A stretch of DNA of 26,764 nt from CAZART01 sp964487555 (GTDB taxonomy: Bacteria; Bacteroidota; Rhodothermia; Rhodothermales; VXPQ01): positions 1 through 26,764 of the forward strand of contig CAZART010000073.1 of NCBI GenBank assembly GCA_964487555.1. The letters are read 5' to 3'. A model generated the notes under the pieces. It was not told where the DNA came from. It worked only from the letters and a program-made list of their open reading frames with translations, and searched no databases. The translations under genes were made by a program, and so were the position numbers. How positions within the stretch are numbered: position 1 is the stretch's first letter; the number at the start of each line of letters is the position of its first letter. This document shows, piece by piece, positions 14,810 to 22,402 of this stretch.

Positions 14810-16927
14810 CTAAAAGAGCGTTACGTTGATGCCGGAGTTAACGGACCAGGTGCTAAATTCGTTGTTGATATCGAAGAGGATATCGTGTCTGGTGGAGGTC
14901 TGCCGCGCGTATCGGATAAAGAGCTGACCGCGGGCCGGCCACTGAAGGCGGCTGCCGAACTGGAAGGAATAGGCTCCTTCGAACCTGATGTTGGTATTGT
15001 TCGAGCGAGCGGTCTCCTCTGCATTCCGCGTGAGGGTCGGGGCGACGGACCCGGAGAAGGTGAGTTGCCGCGTCGGCCTCACGGTCGAGCGCAAGCCCAG
15101 TCTGCGTGTATATTCGACACGCTCGGCGGCGCGGTTCTCTGCCCGGTCCAGGCTGAGATCTACACCTAAGCTAATCTGAGATGCCGGATCCAGACTGATG
15201 GAGAAGCTGTGGGCCTGATTAAGGAAGTCGGCCTCCTCACGGTCTGCCTGTCGGTTATCCTGGAAAGCGGAATTGAACCGGTAGTCGAATCTCCACCGAT
15301 TGCCCTGCCACGCGACACCGGTGTTATGAATGTGGTTCATCTGATCCGGGAGGTGGGTCGGACTGAATCCGCCGTTTACCGGCAGGTCGACGCCTTGCTG
15401 CCGGGTTTGATTGTAGCTGTAAGAAAGCGTCGGCAGCAGAACGAAGCGATGGCTGGTCGTAGGGGCCAGGAGTGCCGCAAGAGGAACGCCGAAGCTCACG
15501 TCGTGCCGCCTCGTCTTTGTCTTCAGGATCGAGGAAATCTCCTCGAGGTTGTCCTCGCTGCGGGAATGAGACAGTTGAACGGCGGCGGCCCCGACGCGCC
15601 CCCGCACCTCAAACGTGTTGAGGAGATTGTCGGCCTGCACGAAGGCGGCGACGGTACGGTACAATGGATCGACCCGCTCCCGGCGATACGCTGCGTCGAC
15701 GCCCACCGAGAGATGAGGCGCCAGCATCGCGTTCTGTATGATCCCGGCCGTGGCCTCAACATAGTGGGCGTACCGCGTTTCCTCTTGCACCGGAACGAGC
15801 GAACCGCCCTGGGCGAGCGTCGGATCGAACGGATTGGTGTAGCGGCTGCCCGCGTAACCGGCTTCTACGCGGAACCGCTGGTCGCCGGTGGCGGCGACGA
15901 ACCGGACACCGCCTCCATTGTTTTTCTCCGCGTCCGGCACACCTTCCTGGTTGAAGCCCGTTCGCGGCAGCACCGATCCGGCCAGATATGAACCTTCCAA
16001 ACGCAGCCGGCCCGGCCCCTCCCGCAGGATGTCGACGCCGAACGTGCCGGACAGAATACGGTGGTCGGGTTCGTTCAGTCCACTGATATTGCGCCAGCCC
16101 ACGACACGGGAGCCGTTCAGCGCGGCCACGGAGACGTCGAATCGCCGATGTGCGAGTCCCGCATGCACGCCTCGGCTGCCGAAGCCGGTGATAAGATGAC
16201 GATGCCGGCCCTGCGTGACGTGGCCGAGTTGAATTCCAACGGCACCGTGCTGTACCTGGACGTTGTAACTGGCGAGATCGATCTTGGGCGCGTCATCTTG
16301 CAGATCGCCGAAGCGAAGGGCCTCGTTTTGATAGCTCACACCCACGATCTGTGCCTGCGTAGAGACGCTCCAACCGGAATGCGCGAATTTTCCCTGCGCA
16401 TCCAGCTGTCCGGAGAAGTCCTGGAAGATGCGGCGATCGGGCTCGGGTTCCGGTGCCGGAAACGTATCCTCTGCGAGCTGGCCTTTGTTGTTGAGCGTTA
16501 GACTCGGATCGAGCCGCGCCTCGTCAAAACCGCCCCGCAGACGTACCTGGATGGGAAAACGCCCCAGTTCCTCCCACGGCTGACCGGCCCGGACATGGTA
16601 GACCGTTACCTGCGCCTGGCCGGCGGGAAGTGGCAGAAGCTCCGGAGCATATCGAATCACGTTTCCTTCCCATTCGATCAACGCCGACAAATCGGTGTCA
16701 CCAAGTATTACCGCGATCCTGCCTTCATCGGGAGCAAGCCGACGATTGACCGTGAGCGCGATCTCATCAAAACGATCGACAGGACGTTGTCCGTCGAAGT
16801 CGGGCGTGATCGTGATCGGCTCGCGGTCTGCCGTTTCGTCGGGAGATTCCTGAGCCCGAGCAGGATAGGCGCACGCGACGGCACCGCAAAGCAGGAGCAT
16901 CCAGATATGTAGATGACGGTCACGCAT
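14810..16927 (-). CDS. Predicted outer-membrane beta-barrel protein
   Basis: A 705-residue protein with a signal peptide (WMLLLCGAVACAYPARAQ, cleavage near 25). Residues 35-130 form an Ig-like domain (ITITPDFDGQRPVDRFDEIALTVN...). From about 160 the sequence alternates polar and aromatic/hydrophobic residues in strands typical of an outer-membrane barrel (GWSVSTQAQIVGVSY, GVAWQGNRWRFDYRFNSAF, QLFIRYARQTS). The last residues SGINVTLF end in Phe, the recognition signature for BAM-dependent insertion. The ATG lies one base after the stop of the upstream gene, so the two are translationally coupled. It is the likely membrane centre of the exported cluster. There is no TonB box or plug domain, so a TonB receptor is unlikely. 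Confidence 0.75.
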   Translation of the reverse strand: MRDRHLHIWMLLLCGAVACAYPARAQESPDETADREPITITPDFDGQRPVDRFDEIALTVNRRLAPDEGRIAVILGDTDLSALIEWEGNVIRYAPELLPLPAGQAQVTVYHVRAGQPWEELGRFPIQVRLRGGFDEARLDPSLTLNNKGQLAEDTFPAPEPEPDRRIFQDFSGQLDAQGKFAHSGWSVSTQAQIVGVSYQNEALRFGDLQDDAPKIDLASYNVQVQHGAVGIQLGHVTQGRHRHLITGFGSRGVHAGLAHRRFDVSVAALNGSRVVGWRNISGLNEPDHRILSGTFGVDILREGPGRLRLEGSYLAGSVLPRTGFNQEGVPDAEKNNGGGVRFVAATGDQRFRVEAGYAGSRYTNPFDPTLAQGGSLVPVQEETRYAHYVEATAGIIQNAMLAPHLSVGVDAAYRRERVDPLYRTVAAFVQADNLLNTFEVRGRVGAAAVQLSHSRSEDNLEEISSILKTKTRRHDVSFGVPLAALLAPTTSHRFVLLPTLSYSYNQTRQQGVDLPVNGGFSPTHLPDQMNHIHNTGVAWQGNRWRFDYRFNSAFQDNRQADREEADFLNQAHSFSISLDPASQISLGVDLSLDRAENRAAERVEYTRRLGLRSTVRPTRQLTFSGSVAPTLTRNAEETARSNNTNIRFEGAYSFQFGSRLQWPARGQLFIRYARQTSTRHDILFDINNEFSTWSVNSGINVTLF

Positions 16928-16928
16928 T

Positions 16929-17759
16929 CTAATTACGGGGAGGTTGACCTATTCTGAACGTGTGATATTGATAGGCGGGCTCGGCCATCGTGTTGAGCTC
17001 CCGCTTGGGCCACGTCTCGATGCGCACTCTGGACCCCGGATGCATCGTACTGGAGAGCCGGGCAACGATCCGAGCTCGCTGCTGTCCTTGGGGAATAGTG
17101 ACCCAGCTCAGGCCGCTGGAATTGTAGTCGCTACCCTCGCGTACTTCCACGAATCCGTTCGCCGGCACGACTCTCCAGGCGACGTGCTGTCCTTCGGCGG
17201 CCGTTACAGGTTCGCTGAGCGAGATCTCGAGCCGGACCAGATCGCCCGGCGGCGGGGAGCCGGGATCCACGGCGATGTTTGCGACATAGTTCGGTCCCTC
17301 ATACGGCAGAATCTCCCATATCATCTCGGCAGAGGGGCCAGGATCGAAGCGAAATCGGTATTTGCGCGGTTCGTCCAGCGCCTTCAACTTGTCTGTTTTC
17401 GCGGTCAAGGTGACCATGCGTACCCCGTTGTTCACCGAATTCGACTGATAGGTCATCTGAATGTCGCCATCGGCGTAGCTCAACGGTGTGTACAGCACGG
17501 GCGGATACCAGGAGGCTACCTTCGGCTCGTATGTGATCTCCACCCCCACCGTCAGATTGCTGTTGATGGCGGCGGGCGGAGGCATTGTCGTCGTCAAGTT
17601 CCTGCCGTCGTCCGAACGTGTCGTGACGTCGCCCCACGCGCCGATGGTGTGCTGCGGATCCTCAGCGAACATTGCGCTACCGACCGTCGGAGAGGATGCC
17701 TGGGCAGACGCCGGTACGGTCCATACAATCGTCAGGAGAAAAAAGAGGCCGTGTGACAT
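16929..17759 (-). CDS. Exported beta-sandwich protein, first gene of the divergent cluster
   Basis: A 276-residue protein. I prefer the ATG at 17759 over one 21 codons upstream because it puts the signal peptide (MSHGLFFLLTIVWTVPASAQ) at the N-terminus. The mature protein is Thr/Pro-rich and beta-structured with no Cys. Its second half contains an Ig/cadherin-like segment (LVRLEISLSEPVTAAEGQ... then SWVTIPQGQQ). It overlaps nothing but is separated from the barrel gene by a single base. It reads away from the sigma factor gene across a 162-base divergent region, so it is the promoter-proximal gene of this operon. Function unknown. Confidence 0.7.
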   Translation of the reverse strand: MSHGLFFLLTIVWTVPASAQASSPTVGSAMFAEDPQHTIGAWGDVTTRSDDGRNLTTTMPPPAAINSNLTVGVEITYEPKVASWYPPVLYTPLSYADGDIQMTYQSNSVNNGVRMVTLTAKTDKLKALDEPRKYRFRFDPGPSAEMIWEILPYEGPNYVANIAVDPGSPPPGDLVRLEISLSEPVTAAEGQHVAWRVVPANGFVEVREGSDYNSSGLSWVTIPQGQQRARIVARLSSTMHPGSRVRIETWPKRELNTMAEPAYQYHTFRIGQPPRN

Positions 17760-17921
17760 GGAGATTGTTTCTCGCTTTCGGGCTTTATCTGTGTATCGGA
17801 ATAGCGCGCCGGAAAGTATCATCGTCCGGCATGGTCTCGAGATGAGCCTGTTGCCTGGAATTTCTACTTCCGTTAGCCTAGCTTGGAATCCGTGATGACG
17901 ACACGTGGAGTCGGTCTATTT
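17760..17921. promoter_or_regulatory. Divergent promoter region with inverted repeat
   Basis: The 162 bases between the first exported gene (minus) and the sigma factor gene (plus) must contain both promoters. A perfect inverted repeat GCCGGA (17808-17813) and TCCGGC (17825-17830) with an 11-base spacer lies near the middle and could be an operator. GGAA-type elements, reminiscent of ECF -35 boxes, also occur (for example in CGGAATAG near 17797), but I cannot assign transcription starts. Confidence 0.4.
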
Positions 17922-18491
17922 ATGAGCGATGAAGGAAACATCACGCAACTACTCATCGAAGCGCGCGAAGGGAATACGTCCGCGGCAAACCACCTCTATG
18001 ATGCCGTTTACAATGAGCTTCGCCGCATCGCGCATCAGCGCCTGCTTGGCCATCGCCCCGGCGATACGCTCAACACGACGGCTCTCGTTCACGAGGCCTA
18101 TCTCCGCCTCGTCGATCGAGCGCAGTCGGCGGCGACCGACCGCGCCCATTTCTTCGCCCTGGCGTCACGAGCCATGCGATTCGTCCTGATTGACTATGCC
18201 CGGCGGCAGACAGCAGAGAAGCGCGGGGGGCCGGAGGACGACGTCTTGCTGAGCGACGACCAGATCGGCAAGCCGGATCGAACCATCGAGCTGCTTGCGC
18301 TCAACGACGCGCTCGATCAGCTTTCCGCCTTCAGCGAGCGCCTGGGCCGGCTGGTCGAATACCGATTCTTCGGGGGCCTGACGTATGAAGAAATCGCCGA
18401 GGTTTCGGGTTTGTCGGTCCCTACCGTCAAACGCGATTGGCGGCGCGCCCGCACGTGGCTCTATCGCACGATGCAGCCGCCTGAAGGCTGA
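17922..18491 (+). CDS. ECF-type RNA polymerase sigma factor (TIGR02999-like)
   Basis: A 189-residue sigma-70 family protein. The ATG at 17922 gives the family start (MSDEGNITQLLIEAREGN) at the usual distance; ATG 17895 or TTG 17883 are possible upstream alternatives. Region 2 spans about 20-95 (YNELRRIAHQRLL, ALVHEAYLRLVD, HFFALASRAMRFVLIDYARR). Region 4 spans 125-183 with the helix-turn-helix GLTYEEIAEVSGLSVPTVKRDW. In region 2.2, where most ECF sigmas have an acidic DAED-like motif, this one reads N51-T52-T53-A54. In the ECF43 group that change goes with activation by Hanks-kinase phosphorylation. The TPR kinase gene follows 79 bases downstream and no anti-sigma gene is present, which fits that mode of control. 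Confidence 0.9.
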   Translation: MSDEGNITQLLIEAREGNTSAANHLYDAVYNELRRIAHQRLLGHRPGDTLNTTALVHEAYLRLVDRAQSAATDRAHFFALASRAMRFVLIDYARRQTAEKRGGPEDDVLLSDDQIGKPDRTIELLALNDALDQLSAFSERLGRLVEYRFFGGLTYEEIAEVSGLSVPTVKRDWRRARTWLYRTMQPPEG

Positions 18492-18570
18492 CCTGACCCC
18501 TACGCCCGTCATTCTGCGATAGATAGGTAGGCGTAGCCGCGTCATTTCCACCATCTCACAGGCGGCATCT

Positions 18571-21306
18571 ATGGTGAATCTCTCCCCGGAACGCTGGCGG
18601 CAAATCGATCGAGTCTTCGCCCACACGCTGGAGCGCCCTCCGGATGCGCGGAGCGCCTTTCTTCGATCCGCCTGCGGGACAGATTCCGAACTCTACCGCG
18701 AGGTGCTCGCCCTGATTGAGAGCGCGGGCGACGCCGAGGCGGCGCTCGGGGAGTCGGCTACCGCGTACGCCGCTCCGCTGCTTCACGAGTTAAAGGAGGA
18801 ACTCATCAAACCGCCGAGCGACGCGCCTCCGGACCACCTCTTGGGCGCTTACCGGATCGTGCGCGAGATCGGGCGCGGCGGTATGGGACGGGTCTACCTG
18901 GCGGAACGCGCCGATGGACAATTCGAGCGAGAGGTGGCGCTGAAGCTTGTCAAACGAGGTATGGATACCGACGAGATCATGCGCCGCTTCCGGTATGAGC
19001 GCCAGATTCTCGCGTCGCTCCAGCACCCCAACATCGCGCAGCTGCACGACGGCGGAATCGCAACGGACGGTCGACCTTACCTCGTCATGGAGTACGTCGA
19101 AGGAACGCCCCTCGATCGTTACTGTGATGCGCACAGGCTCACCGTCGACGACCGCCTGCACCTCTTCCTGAAGGTCCTCGACGCCGTGCGCTATGCACAT
19201 CAGAAGCTCGTCGTCCATCGCGATCTGAAGCCCTCCAACATCCTCGTGACGCAGGATGGTCAGGTCAAGCTCCTCGATTTCGGCATCGCGAAGCTCCTCT
19301 CGGATGAGGAGGACGGGTTCACACAGGCGGGCATGCGCATGATGACGCCGCACTATGCGGCTCCCGAGCAGAAGGCGTCCGGGGCGGTGACGGCCGCGAC
19401 GGACACGTACACGCTCGGCGTGGTGCTATTCGAGCTGCTCACGGGGCATCGTCTCTTCGACGTGGATGCATCGTCTTCCGGGGAGCTGGCCGGTCTTGAG
19501 CACGAGCCGCGCCGGCTCTCGACGACGATTACGAGGCCGACCGTGCGGAGACATCGAAATGGAACGACGGACTCGGTGACGCCGGAGGAGGTGAGCCGCG
19601 CCCGCGGCACGAGTCCGGGACGCTTGAGACGCCGCCTACAGGGTGATCTCGACGTGATCGTTTCGAAGGCGCTGCGAATAGAGCCGGAACGTCGCTATGT
19701 ATCGGTCGACGCGTTTCTCGGCGATATCGAGCGGCACGTTAACGGTCTACCCGTTCTCGCGCGATCCGATACGGCCGGCTACCGGCTGCGTAAGTTTGCG
19801 CGGCGGCATCGATACGGCGTAGCCGCGGTGGCGGGATTCGTAACCGTCCTGGCCATCGGCCTCGCGATCCATACGGCGCAAATTACACAGGAACGGAATA
19901 TTGCTCGCCAGGAACGCGACAAGGCGGAGGAGGTGTCGGCTTTTCTGGAAGGGCTGTTCGATGCCTCCGACCCCTTTGCCCCTGAGCGGCTCGACACCAT
20001 GCAGGTACGTACGCTGCTGCACCGCGGTACCATGCAATTTCGTGACCACCTCGAGGCCAGGCCACTGGTGCGCTCGGAGATGTTGCAGGTCATCGGGCGC
20101 GTGTATCGCCGGCTCGGAATGTACGATGAAGCCCGACCGTTGCTGGAGCAGGCACTCGCGAGCCGGCAACGTGCGCAGCCGGGGGAGCACCTTGAAATCG
20201 CCGAAATCCAGGCCGAGCTAGGCATGTTGTTGACGGATGTCGGAGATCATCAGGCAGCCGACAGCCTTCTGCAGCAGGCGCTCGCTCTTCGGCGCAGCTA
20301 CCACCGAGAACCGCATGCAGAGATCGCACTAAGCCTGAATCATCTGGCAGAGCTTCGGCGCATTCAGGGCGAGTTCGACGAAGCGGAACGACTCCAGCGA
20401 GAAGCCCTGCGGATGCTGCGCGCAATGCCGGGAGAGGATCACCCGCAGGTTGCCGTGGTGATGAGCAGCCTGGCCTCTACGCTGGAGCGCAAAGGTGAGT
20501 ATGCGTTCGCCGGACCCTTTATCGAGAACTCACTGGAGCTTCGGCGGTCGCTCTATGGGAGCAATCATCCGAGCGTCGCCATGGGTTTAAACGACCTCGC
20601 GCTGCTGCGCCAACGAATGGGCGAATATGAGGCGGCCGAAGCCGCTATTCGCGAAGCCCTGGCCATCAGCACCGCTGCGTTGGGTGAGGATCATCCGTAC
20701 GTGGGCACCATTCTGCAGAGGCTCGGATCCATTCTCTGGTGGAAAGGTGAGCTCTACGGTGCCGAGCGGTATCACCGCGAAGCGCTCGCCCTATGGCGCC
20801 GGATCTACGGCGATATGCACATTGAGATCGCCGTTAGCCTAAGCGACCTCGGTTCGGTGCTGCGCGATCAGGGAAACTACGAAGCCTCCGTAGCCGCGAT
20901 CCGGGAGGCGGTTGCAATCGCACGGCGGCTGCTGGGCGAAGATCATTCGGACGTGGCCATTTTCACGGGCAATCTGGCCTCATCCGTGCAGTTGCTGGGA
21001 GATTGCACCGAAGCCGAACGATTGTATGCAGAAGCGATCGACGGCATTCGCCGGACCATGCCCGAGGACCGTCAACGAATTCCTGCTCTGAAACGCTGGC
21101 TCGGTCGCTGTCTGACGGAGCAGGGACGGTATCTAGAGGCCGAGACGACACTTCTCGACAGCTACCGGATGCTTCATGATGAGCGGGGCGTATCAGACAA
21201 GTATACACGCCAGGCGCTATCGTATCTCGTCGAACTCTATGAGGCGTGGAGCAAGCCTGAAGAGGCGGCACGCTATGACGCCTTGATCTCCGGCGCGGTC
21301 CGCTGA
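18571..21306 (+). CDS. Transmembrane Ser/Thr protein kinase with TPR sensor-like domain
   Basis: A 911-residue protein. The kinase domain (about 94-395) is complete: glycine loop GRGGMG at 101-106, Lys125 in VALKLV, Glu143 of helix C, catalytic loop HRDLKPSN at 216-223, DFG at 236-238 and APE at 264-266. The 90 residues before it form the helical extension common in TIGR02999-linked kinases. One membrane helix lies at about 417-436. The remaining 460 residues are tandem TPRs, with repeated units such as 'AERLQREAL' and 'DLALLRQRMGEYEAAEAAI'. With the kinase inside, the TPR half would face the periplasm and could sense a protein or peptide. It probably phosphorylates the sigma factor encoded just upstream. 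A GC hairpin lies directly after its stop. Confidence 0.92.
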   Translation: MVNLSPERWRQIDRVFAHTLERPPDARSAFLRSACGTDSELYREVLALIESAGDAEAALGESATAYAAPLLHELKEELIKPPSDAPPDHLLGAYRIVREIGRGGMGRVYLAERADGQFEREVALKLVKRGMDTDEIMRRFRYERQILASLQHPNIAQLHDGGIATDGRPYLVMEYVEGTPLDRYCDAHRLTVDDRLHLFLKVLDAVRYAHQKLVVHRDLKPSNILVTQDGQVKLLDFGIAKLLSDEEDGFTQAGMRMMTPHYAAPEQKASGAVTAATDTYTLGVVLFELLTGHRLFDVDASSSGELAGLEHEPRRLSTTITRPTVRRHRNGTTDSVTPEEVSRARGTSPGRLRRRLQGDLDVIVSKALRIEPERRYVSVDAFLGDIERHVNGLPVLARSDTAGYRLRKFARRHRYGVAAVAGFVTVLAIGLAIHTAQITQERNIARQERDKAEEVSAFLEGLFDASDPFAPERLDTMQVRTLLHRGTMQFRDHLEARPLVRSEMLQVIGRVYRRLGMYDEARPLLEQALASRQRAQPGEHLEIAEIQAELGMLLTDVGDHQAADSLLQQALALRRSYHREPHAEIALSLNHLAELRRIQGEFDEAERLQREALRMLRAMPGEDHPQVAVVMSSLASTLERKGEYAFAGPFIENSLELRRSLYGSNHPSVAMGLNDLALLRQRMGEYEAAEAAIREALAISTAALGEDHPYVGTILQRLGSILWWKGELYGAERYHREALALWRRIYGDMHIEIAVSLSDLGSVLRDQGNYEASVAAIREAVAIARRLLGEDHSDVAIFTGNLASSVQLLGDCTEAERLYAEAIDGIRRTMPEDRQRIPALKRWLGRCLTEQGRYLEAETTLLDSYRMLHDERGVSDKYTRQALSYLVELYEAWSKPEEAARYDALISGAVR

Positions 21307-21362
21307 GGGCGGTGAGTCGCCCCATCCGCACCCGTTCGCCGCGGGCGTCCTTCGACGACGCC
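21307..21362. terminator. GC-rich hairpins between convergent genes
   Basis: GGGCG/CGCCC (21307-21311 with 21318-21322) starts at the base after the kinase stop codon, and GGCGTC/GACGCC (21344-21349 with 21357-21362) follows with a 7-base loop. Both lie in the spacer between the converging kinase and methyltransferase genes. They lack U-tracts, so they are weak candidates for bidirectional termination. Confidence 0.35.
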
Positions 21363-21386
21363 TGCTGGCGCCCCTGCTGAGCAGCA

Positions 21387-22154
21387 TCACGCTGCATGCC
21401 CGAAGTAGACCTCCGTGTCGTACTCGAAGCACACCCGCCCCGCCTCGGCGTGCCTCTCGAAGACTCGCTCGAGCTCCCGGAGCATCGTTCGATGGTTCGG
21501 CTGCGAAGGCGCCGGCGTATAAGAGGACGAGAGCAGCCGGCCTTTAAGTCCATCAAAATCGAACCGCTGCTCATTATACATCCTGCGCACCGTGAATTTT
21601 CCCTGCGCAAAGATCGCCTGCAGGTCCGCAGGATCCATGGTCTTATGCCGGACCTCGGCGTAGTCGGTTCCGTAACGCTGAAGTAGAGCCTCGTAGGCGC
21701 GCAAAAACGCGGTGGAGTCGAGCCGTCTGGAGTTCCATAGTAGGACGACCCATCCCCCGGGGCGCAGAATACGGACGAACTCCTTCTTCGATTTCTGTAC
21801 GTCGAACCAGTGGAACGCCTGTCCCGCAACCACATAATCGACGCTCTCGCCGGGTAGCCCGGTGGTCTCAGCGGTCGCCGCAACGCTGTGGAATCGCGGG
21901 TACTGTGCGAGCAATCGCTCCGCGGCCTTCCGCATTTCCGGGTTCGGCTCCACGCCGTAGACCGGATTGCCGGTCCGGAGGAAGAGTTCGGACAAAATGC
22001 CCGTGCCGGAGCCGACATCAGCGATACGGGACGCCGAAGTCAAGCCTGTTTCGTCCCGCAGGATCTTGAGCACGCCGTCCGGGTAGCTCGGACGGTACCG
22101 CACGTAGTTCTCCACTCGATCGGAGAAGCGTTGGGTTGGATCTGGGCAAATCAT
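21387..22154 (-). CDS. Class I SAM-dependent methyltransferase
   Basis: A 255-residue protein. I prefer the ATG at 22154, preceded by a purine-rich AGAAGCGGTG, over the in-frame start at 22220. The N-terminus FSDRVENYVRYRPSYPDGVL is typical of a Methyltransf_11-like subgroup. Motif I is DVGSGTG at 46-52; the acidic loop 'YGVEPNPEM' follows (67-74), and a later AGQAFHWFD and ILRPGGWVVLLW match motifs IV and V. The methyl acceptor cannot be told from sequence. It is monocistronic on the minus strand, converging with the kinase and diverging from the LD-carboxypeptidase gene. Confidence 0.88.
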   Translation of the reverse strand: MICPDPTQRFSDRVENYVRYRPSYPDGVLKILRDETGLTSASRIADVGSGTGILSELFLRTGNPVYGVEPNPEMRKAAERLLAQYPRFHSVAATAETTGLPGESVDYVVAGQAFHWFDVQKSKKEFVRILRPGGWVVLLWNSRRLDSTAFLRAYEALLQRYGTDYAEVRHKTMDPADLQAIFAQGKFTVRRMYNEQRFDFDGLKGRLLSSSYTPAPSQPNHRTMLRELERVFERHAEAGRVCFEYDTEVYFGHAA

Positions 22155-22402
22155 GTTTTCACCGCTTCTATCACAATATCGGGCGCAGGGGATGAGTGTG
22201 GCTGAGCGCAACAGATACAACGGTTAAAATCGCGAGAGAACTATGGTGCCGCGACATACATTTCTTGCTCCTCTGCCATTTTATGGGTCTCCGCATTCTA
22301 AACATCCTGCCGTTTCTCTATTCCTCTTATCGATTTATCGATAACATCCTGCCGTTTCTCTATTCCTCTTATCGATTGCCCGCTGTAGCCGCGTCTAGAC
22401 GT
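22155..22402. promoter_or_regulatory. Divergent promoter region with duplicated leader segment
   Basis: This 248-base spacer separates the start of the methyltransferase from that of the LD-carboxypeptidase and should hold both promoters. It is AT-richer than its neighbours and contains the 42-bp tandem duplication described separately. The plus-strand frame stays open from 22196 through it into the carboxypeptidase, but the signal peptide position shows that translation starts at 22403. Confidence 0.5.
22301..22377 (+). repeat. Perfect 35-bp direct repeat, 42-bp period
   Basis: Bases 22301-22335 and 22343-22377 are identical over 35 positions, separated by 7 bases ending in ATCGAT. The duplicated segment begins AACATCCTGCCG and ends TTATCGATT. 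It lies 25 bases upstream of the LD-carboxypeptidase start. The period is 42 bases, so the open frame is retained (NILPFLYSSYR twice). The perfect identity implies a recent duplication. Confidence 0.95.

Noticed and set aside
22301..22377. Possible two-repeat CRISPR
   Set aside because: Only two copies with a 7-base interval; a simple tandem duplication explains it.
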